A stretch of DNA of 37,585 nucleotides from an uncultured Bacteroidales bacterium. Its GTDB lineage: Bacteria > Bacteroidota > Bacteroidia > Bacteroidales > Paludibacteraceae. The stretch is from positions 1 to 37,585 of the forward strand of contig CAMHOK010000005.1 in the NCBI GenBank assembly GCA_946186735.1, read 5' to 3'. This document shows positions 32,349 through 37,585 of the stretch, one piece after another. The translations under genes and the position numbers were made by a program. The notes beneath the pieces were generated by a model that saw nothing but the letters and a program-made list of their open reading frames with translations, was not told the DNA's origin and did not search any database. The number at the start of each line of letters is the position of its first letter. Within the stretch, counting starts at the first letter, position 1.

Positions 32349-33959
32349 TTAATAGCCCGGGTTCTGTTCCATAGTGGTTGGGTTGAGTTGTATCTCTTCT
32401 TGCGGTATGGGGAAGATCTCGTTCTTACCCTTGATGAACTCTTGTATATGCGACTGTACTTCAACGGTCTCTTTAGCTTTGTAGGCATCCATGTGCTCTT
32501 TGAGTCCGTTGCCGTCCACGCCTTGCCAGCGTACGAGGTCGAACCAGCGGTGTCCTTCCATAGCCAACTCGCAGCGGCGCTCATGGCGCAGGGTAGCATC
32601 ATCGGCAGTGGCAGCAGGACTGAGACCTACACGGCTGCGCACGAGGTTGATATAAGTGAGCGCTGTTGCCGCATCGTTCTTGCCTAAGCATGCCTCAGCA
32701 TACATCAGGAGCACATCGGCATAGCGTATCTGTTTGTTGTTGAGCGGACCACGCGAAGCGTGGAGCGACCATACACCAAAACCGCCGCCTATGTCACTCG
32801 GGTCGCGATACATGCCATACTTATTGTTGAGCATCTTGTTGCCCAGATAATACTCTACGGCCGGCGTCTCTATGAGAGTCTCATCGGGAACGAGGATAGC
32901 CACATCGCGACGCGGGTCACCTGCCTCGAACTCATCGTAGAGGTTCTGTGTGGGATGGTTGAAGCCCCAACCGCCACCTATAAGCGAGGAGCGCGAGCGT
33001 ACCAAGATCTGAGTAAACGAGCCGGCTGTGAAACCAAAGCCCTGACCATAATCACCCCAGTTGACCTCAGCATACTGTATCTCGAATACCGACTCAGGTC
33101 CGTTCTCACCTGCCACGGTGAAGTTGTCTTCGTAGTTAGGACACAGAGAGTACTCGCCGCTGTCAATCACTTTCTTTCCGTATTTCTCGGCATCAGTATA
33201 GCAATCGCTCACCGACTTGGTCAAGCCATACGACTGCCAATAAGGCGAAGCCATGTAGAGGTTCACTTTCATGAGCATAGCCTGAGCCGCACCCTTGGTG
33301 GCACGACCGAGGTCGTCTGCCGGATACTCGCTCTTCGCCCACAGGTTCTGCTCGGCAAAAGTGAGGTCGGCAAGGATCTGTGTGTACATCGCGTCAACCG
33401 AAGCACGAGGCATACCCCAGTCGGCAGAGGAGCGAACGACTTGCAGAGGCATGGGCACACCGGCGAACACCCTAAGAAGGCGGAAATAGTAGTAGGCACG
33501 CAGATAATAAGCCTCGCCGAGCAGACGGTTCTTCATCGAAGCGGTGAACTCTTCGTCTATCCCTTCCTGCATCTTAGAGATATACTCGATAGCGAGGTTG
33601 CAGCGTCCTATGCCCTGGAACTGAGCACGGTAGAAATCAAGCAGCAGACTATTCTGGTTGGTGGTGCGCCAGTTCTCCATGTCATAGGCAGCACCCATGT
33701 CGGAGGTGGAACCACCGCCCTTGAGGGCATCGTCGCTGACTATATCACCTATGAACCACTCAGAGCAATAAGTGTTGTTGTACTCCCACATAAGTGGCAC
33801 ATAACAGCCGGTAACGCACTGGGTAGCAGTAGAGGTCGAAGAGAAGAAGTCGTCAAGCAAGGTCTTTCCCGGCTCTATCTCGGTCAGATAATCTTTGCAG
33901 CCTGTCAACGAGAGAGACAAGGCGCATACTATGGCTAAGATATATTTATTTGTTCTCAT
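32349..33959 (-). CDS. SusD/RagB family glycan-binding lipoprotein
   Basis: 536 residues with lipoprotein signal (SLTGC, Cys21) and the SusD/RagB architecture: an N-terminal TPR helical part (~30-240, with EAYYLRAYYYFRLLRVFAGVP, the classical SusD helix) and a C-terminal region ending in YADVLLMYAEACL, YINLVRSRVGL, HERRCELAMEGHRWFDLVRW and IPQEEIQLNP...NPGY, all typical. It forms the lid on the SusC barrel and delivers oligosaccharide. 21 bases separate it from susC. Confidence 0.97.
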   Translation of the reverse strand: MRTNKYILAIVCALSLSLTGCKDYLTEIEPGKTLLDDFFSSTSTATQCVTGCYVPLMWEYNNTYCSEWFIGDIVSDDALKGGGSTSDMGAAYDMENWRTTNQNSLLLDFYRAQFQGIGRCNLAIEYISKMQEGIDEEFTASMKNRLLGEAYYLRAYYYFRLLRVFAGVPMPLQVVRSSADWGMPRASVDAMYTQILADLTFAEQNLWAKSEYPADDLGRATKGAAQAMLMKVNLYMASPYWQSYGLTKSVSDCYTDAEKYGKKVIDSGEYSLCPNYEDNFTVAGENGPESVFEIQYAEVNWGDYGQGFGFTAGSFTQILVRSRSSLIGGGWGFNHPTQNLYDEFEAGDPRRDVAILVPDETLIETPAVEYYLGNKMLNNKYGMYRDPSDIGGGFGVWSLHASRGPLNNKQIRYADVLLMYAEACLGKNDAATALTYINLVRSRVGLSPAATADDATLRHERRCELAMEGHRWFDLVRWQGVDGNGLKEHMDAYKAKETVEVQSHIQEFIKGKNEIFPIPQEEIQLNPTTMEQNPGY

Positions 33960-33980
33960 AGTTGTTTCCCTTTCATAAAA

Positions 33981-36900
33981 TTAGAAGTTAGCATTCAGAC
34001 CGAAGGTGAAAGTACGGCTTTGAGGATAGTTACCATAGTCAACACCTGAGCCCACTTCGGGGTCGTAACCCGTATATTTGGTAACGGTGAAGAGGTTGGA
34101 TGCTGTTACATAGAAGCGCAGACGCGAGCAACGGAAGGTCTCGGTTATGTTCTTAGGCAGAGTATAACCTATCTGCAGGTTCTTCAGACGCAGGTATGAG
34201 CCGTCTTCAAGGAAACGGGTGGAGTTCTCGGTGTTGGTAGGTGAGCCGAGCGGGTTAGGGATAGTACCCTGACGGTTCTCCAACTCCATATAGTTGACTC
34301 CCTTATTGAGCAAAGCGTTTTGGATGACTGAAGAATAACCTATCCATGCCTCATCTTTCATATAAGGTGCCAGAGCGTAGGAAGCGCCATCGCCCTCAAG
34401 GAACTGACGCTGCACGTTATAGATCTTGTTGCCTGCCACACCTTGGAAAAAGAGTTGGATATCCACTCCGTAGAAGTCGGCACCGAAGGTCAGACCGTAG
34501 CTTATCTTGGGGAAGTTGTTACCCAGGTTACGGCGGTCGTCTTCATCAAGCTTGCCATCACCATTGTAGTCGGTATATTTGGCATCGCCGGCATGCAAGC
34601 CCGACATCTGAGGCAGGTGAGCCTGAGCCTCTTCGTCAGAAGCATAGATACCTTCGTAGTTGAAGCCCCAGTAAGAGTTGAGAGCATAGCCCTGGTCAGT
34701 CTTAACGCGGTCATCCCAGATAGGTGAGCCGCCATTGAGCTTGGTGAGCTCGTTGTGCAGATACGAGATGTTTCCTGAGATATTATAGTGGAACTTATCA
34801 ACGGTGTTGTCGTGTGAGAGCGTCAACTCGAAACCTTCGTTGCGTATGTTACCTACGTTCTTTATCGGCGAGTAGCGGTTGCCTACCTGAGCCGGAGCAT
34901 TGACGTTGAGCAGTGCATCGAGGGTGTTACGACGGAAATAGTCAACGGTACCTGACAGCTTGCCGTTCCAGAAAGCGAAGTCGATACCGGCATCCCACTG
35001 TTCGTTGGTCTCCCATTTGCCGTTCTCGTCCACTAAGCGGATGACAGCAGCACCGCCTGTAGCCAACTTAGCATCTTGGTCAGGACCGAGAGGATAACCA
35101 TAGAAAACATCTAAACTTGACTCCATCACATACTGGAAAGCAGACGAGGGAACGCCGTCGTTACCAACGCGACCATAGCCGGCACGCACCTTGATGTTGT
35201 CGAGCCAGTCGAGGTTCTGATCTTTCATAAACGGTTCTTCCGACAGACGCCATGCCAATGCCATTGAGGGGAAGAAGCCCCACGGGTTCTTGGTGAACTT
35301 AGAAGAAGCGTCGGCACGGAAATTGGCGGTAATCATATAGCGCTCATCGTACTTATAGAACAGACGGCCGAGGAAAGAGAGTCGGCGCTCGCGCCCTACT
35401 CCGTCTGACGAGAGTGTCTTGTTCTCTGTAGTACGCATCAGATACCAGTTAGAAGGAACAGGATTGAGTATGGAAGCACCGGCTCCGCCCATGGTATAGT
35501 AGTTGTACTCGGACCACGTCTGACCTAACATCACCGAGAAGCTGTGCTTGCCAATGTCGCGAGCATAGGTGATAGTGGTCTCTTCGAGCAGGTTGCAATA
35601 TCTGCCCATGTTTGACGAGAGGAAGTTCTTGTCATCATGGTTATAGGAGGTGTAGATATTCGGATAAGAGAAGGTGCGCGAACGCGACAAGGTGTAGTCG
35701 GCTGAGATCAACGACTTGATGGTGAGTCCCTTGACGGGAGTGATCTCTACGAACAGGTCTCCCAAGAAACGCTCTGAGCGACTATCCGGCTCTGAGTTGA
35801 ACGCCATCTGATAGGGGTTGGTCACGTTCTTGAAGTTGGAGCCTGCCGAGTAGTAGCCCGACATGTCGGTGCCGACAGTGTTGGTCGAACCTTTAGGATA
35901 ATAAACAGGGTCCCAAGGCGACATGGCCAGAGCACCGGAGATGATAGAAGCACCGGCTGACGGTGAGTTGTTCATCGCATTACGACCACGGGTGGTTGCC
36001 AAAGAGAAATGTTCGCCCACTTTCAACCAGTCGCGCACCTTATAGTCGGTGTTCAGACGCAGAGTGAAACGGTTGTAGTTACTACCGATGATAGTACCGT
36101 CTTGCGAGAAATATGAGGCTGACAGAGCATAGTGTCCTTTCTCGCCGCCACCGTCGAGCGCAAGGCTGTAGTTATGAATGAAGGCATTACGGAAGACCTC
36201 GTCCTGCCAATCGGTCTCCTGACGAGAATAGTCGAAATTGTTAGGATAGTAAACTGAGGTTCCCAACTTATACATCTGCAACCACTTCATGAACCCGTTG
36301 TTCTGATAGTAAGCTATCTCCTCGGCGCCGTTACGCATAGCACCTAAGCGCACCTCTGTCTCAGCATGGTCGCGTGAGTCCATCACGTCTAACTTCTTCC
36401 AACGACTCTGCACACCCCAATAAGCATCGAAAGAGATGTTCATCTTCTTGCCTTCCGAGCCCGAACGGGTAGTGATAAGAATGACGCCGTTAGCACCACG
36501 CGAACCGTAGATAGCGGCTGCCGAAGCATCCTTGAGGATCTCCATCGACTTGATGTCGGAAGGTGAGAGAAACTTGATGTCAGAGGTGATGACACCATCG
36601 ACTACATACAGCGGCTCGTTGCCACCCATAGCCGAACCTATACCACGGATACGGATAGTGGCAGCCTCGCCGGGTTGACCACTGCCTTGGGTAACCGTCA
36701 CACCTGCGGCACGACCTTGCAGAGCCTGGTCAAGACCCGAGACGGGAGCTTTGAGCAGCTGGTCGGCACTGACGGAAGTGACGGCACCTGTCAGGTCCGA
36801 CTTCTTCATCGTACCATAACCTACAGCCACCACCTCTTCGAGCATCACATTGTCGGTCTGAAGAGTGATAGTCATAGGAGCGGCTGTAGCCTTCACCTCC

Positions 36901-37130
36901 TGGGTCTTATAACCCATATAACTGATAACGAGCACATCACCCACATTAGCCGGCAACGAGAAATTGCCATCAAAATCGGTGATTGTTCCTGTTGTCGTAC
37001 CCTTGAGCAAGACGCTCGCTCCTATGACAGGATCGGGCTCGCCTGCTGCTAACACCTGACCCGTAACGGTCTGCGAATAAGCAGCAACAGTCAACAAACA
37101 GAAACAAAGAAAAGTAAGAAGTTTCTTCAT
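33981..37130 (-). CDS. SusC/RagA family TonB-dependent outer-membrane transporter
   Basis: 1049 residues. Signal peptide (1-19), an N-terminal CarboxypepD-regulatory-like domain (~20-105; VTGQVLAAGEPDPVIGASVL, DFDGNFSLP), a TonB-box region LEEVVAVGYG, plug domain (~110-230; ALQGRAAGVTVTQGSGQPG, IRIRGIGS, PLYVVDGV, ASAAAIYGSRGANGVILITT) and a 22-strand barrel ending SRTFTFGLNANF, the usual aromatic end. It imports beta-glucan oligosaccharides into the periplasm using TonB energy, with the SusD next to it. Transcription should start from the promoter at 37246-37278. It is the first gene of the locus. Confidence 0.97.
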   Translation of the reverse strand: MKKLLTFLCFCLLTVAAYSQTVTGQVLAAGEPDPVIGASVLLKGTTTGTITDFDGNFSLPANVGDVLVISYMGYKTQEVKATAAPMTITLQTDNVMLEEVVAVGYGTMKKSDLTGAVTSVSADQLLKAPVSGLDQALQGRAAGVTVTQGSGQPGEAATIRIRGIGSAMGGNEPLYVVDGVITSDIKFLSPSDIKSMEILKDASAAAIYGSRGANGVILITTRSGSEGKKMNISFDAYWGVQSRWKKLDVMDSRDHAETEVRLGAMRNGAEEIAYYQNNGFMKWLQMYKLGTSVYYPNNFDYSRQETDWQDEVFRNAFIHNYSLALDGGGEKGHYALSASYFSQDGTIIGSNYNRFTLRLNTDYKVRDWLKVGEHFSLATTRGRNAMNNSPSAGASIISGALAMSPWDPVYYPKGSTNTVGTDMSGYYSAGSNFKNVTNPYQMAFNSEPDSRSERFLGDLFVEITPVKGLTIKSLISADYTLSRSRTFSYPNIYTSYNHDDKNFLSSNMGRYCNLLEETTITYARDIGKHSFSVMLGQTWSEYNYYTMGGAGASILNPVPSNWYLMRTTENKTLSSDGVGRERRLSFLGRLFYKYDERYMITANFRADASSKFTKNPWGFFPSMALAWRLSEEPFMKDQNLDWLDNIKVRAGYGRVGNDGVPSSAFQYVMESSLDVFYGYPLGPDQDAKLATGGAAVIRLVDENGKWETNEQWDAGIDFAFWNGKLSGTVDYFRRNTLDALLNVNAPAQVGNRYSPIKNVGNIRNEGFELTLSHDNTVDKFHYNISGNISYLHNELTKLNGGSPIWDDRVKTDQGYALNSYWGFNYEGIYASDEEAQAHLPQMSGLHAGDAKYTDYNGDGKLDEDDRRNLGNNFPKISYGLTFGADFYGVDIQLFFQGVAGNKIYNVQRQFLEGDGASYALAPYMKDEAWIGYSSVIQNALLNKGVNYMELENRQGTIPNPLGSPTNTENSTRFLEDGSYLRLKNLQIGYTLPKNITETFRCSRLRFYVTASNLFTVTKYTGYDPEVGSGVDYGNYPQSRTFTFGLNANF

Positions 37131-37187
37131 GTTGATATTAGATTTTAAGTTAATATTGCTTTGTTTAAAGGACTTGGTTCGCGTTCC

Positions 37188-37221
37188 TTTTGTTCAGTTG
37201 AAGACAAAAAAAGTATCTTTG
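37188..37221 (+). promoter_or_regulatory. Bacteroidetes-type promoter on the plus strand
   Basis: TTTTG (37188-37192), a 21-base spacer and TATCTTTG (37214-37221) match the -33/-7 consensus. Transcription would run rightward from about 37228, against susC, into sequence without an open frame inside the window. Confidence 0.55.
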
Positions 37222-37254
37222 CCACTTGTATATTACAAAATCAGGCAAAGATAC
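37214..37254. repeat. Inverted repeat TATCTTTGCC / GGCAAAGATA
   Basis: Perfect 10-11-bp arms (37213-37223 and 37244-37254) about 20 bases apart. Each arm holds a -7 element, one per strand. It could be an operator, a hairpin, or the chance result of two facing consensus promoters. Confidence 0.7.
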
Positions 37255-37278
37255 AAACTATTTTTCAAATACGCAAAA
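37246..37278 (-). promoter_or_regulatory. Promoter of susC and the glucan operon
   Basis: On the minus strand TTTTG (37274-37278), a 20-base spacer (37254-37273) and TATCTTTG (37246-37253) match the Bacteroidetes consensus exactly. Predicted start near 37239, leaving a leader of about 110 bases before the susC ATG. Confidence 0.85.
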
Positions 37279-37366
37279 TTGACGAAATTTTCTTTTTTTG
37301 TTGCAATTATTTATAGGGTAAGAAATCAACATACTGACTACTAAACAACGGAGTATTAGTTTTTTT

Positions 37367-37445
37367 ACCGCAGAGTCTTGGCTTATTTTACCGCAGAGTC
37401 TATTCTTTTTTAACCGCAGAGTCTATTCTTTTTTTAACCGCAGAT
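37367..37445. repeat. 23-bp tandem array with ACCGCAGAGTC core
   Basis: ACCGCAGAGTC occurs at 37367, 37390 and 37413, and a diverged ACCGCAGATTT at 37437 (spacings 23, 23 and 24). The rest of each unit is T-rich (TATTCTTTTTTA). Similar ACCGCAGAG repeats are common between genes in Bacteroidetes. Confidence 0.85.
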
Positions 37446-37530
37446 TTAGCAGATTTATATAGATCTATACAGATTTTCAATTAATTCTTTTCCTTCTTGT
37501 CCAGATTGGCTTCGCCATGACAGATTCCCA

Positions 37531-37585
37531 CAGATGATGATAATGGAATTTCACTCAGATGATGATAATGGAATTTCACTCAGAT
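37531..37585. repeat. 25-bp tandem repeat, at least two units, cut by window end
   Basis: CAGATGATGATAATGGAATT plus TCACT is repeated exactly at 37531-37555 and 37556-37580, and a third unit begins at 37581. The array continues beyond the window. Confidence 0.85.

Larger units (their letters stand above)
37279..37585. other. Right-edge intergenic region
   Basis: About 300 bp without a gene on either strand. AT-rich; contains the 23-bp and 25-bp tandem repeats listed below. No regulator gene is visible before the window ends. Confidence 0.7.

Noticed and set aside
32760-33938. 392-residue plus-strand open frame opposite susD
   Set aside because: It lies entirely antisense to susD, whose family motifs run the full length. 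The translation shows no domain or signal.
37129-37344. 71-residue plus-strand frame spanning the susC promoter region
   Set aside because: It overlaps both facing promoters and starts upstream of the plus-strand one, so its own transcript could not include the start. The translation has no recognisable features.

Overview
The window looks like Bacteroidales chromosome. The evidence is a SusC/SusD pair, lipoproteins with Bacteroidetes-type lipoboxes, type IX secretion (T9SS) C-terminal domains, and promoters of the Bacteroidetes form TTTG-N19-21-TAnnTTTG. T9SS tails argue against Bacteroides itself. The genus cannot be named from this sequence.

Left end (1-1554, plus strand): the 3' part of a DUF349 coiled-coil protein gene overlaps ftsE by four bases. 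A gene-free stretch (1555-2641) follows. It is packed with short tandem and inverted repeats and ends in a strong hairpin terminator. Everything from 2642 to 37130 is on the minus strand, so genes there are read from right to left.

Right and middle (37130 down to 13931): a beta-glucan polysaccharide utilization locus. It begins with SusC and SusD, a Big2-containing surface lipoprotein, a GH16 lipoprotein with two Big2 domains, a GH128 lipoprotein, and two more GH16 enzymes. After an interruption by a GxxExxY gene and its repeat array come a GPH-type sugar:cation symporter, a signal-less GH149-like (GH94-clan) phosphorylase, a GH30 lipoprotein, a secreted two-repeat protein of unknown function and a GH81 endo-beta-1,3-glucanase with two F5/8C (CBM32-like) modules. 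Together they suggest digestion of a laminarin-like or fungal beta-1,3(1,6)-glucan at the cell surface, uptake through SusCD, inner-membrane import of intact oligosaccharides, and cytoplasmic phosphorolysis to glucose 1-phosphate. No beta-glucosidase and no regulator gene are seen inside the window.

Middle-left (13930 down to 2642): a four-helix-bundle 'suffix' protein gene sits between two arrays of the same 10-bp repeat, beside a 53-bp remnant of a second copy of itself. Beyond it are a 1948-residue modular T9SS protein with starch-binding-like and F5/8C modules but no recognisable catalytic domain, a 207-residue partner with a C-terminal hydrophobic anchor, and a 1112-residue beta-helix protein with two C-terminal beta-sandwich modules.

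The most unusual aspect is the density and variety of intergenic tandem arrays (units of 7, 8, 10, 16, 23, 25, 26, 39, 51 and 52/61 bp). Two of these arrays are tightly tied to small genes of the four-helix-bundle and GxxExxY families, which look like repeat-associated inserted elements within an otherwise orderly glucan locus.
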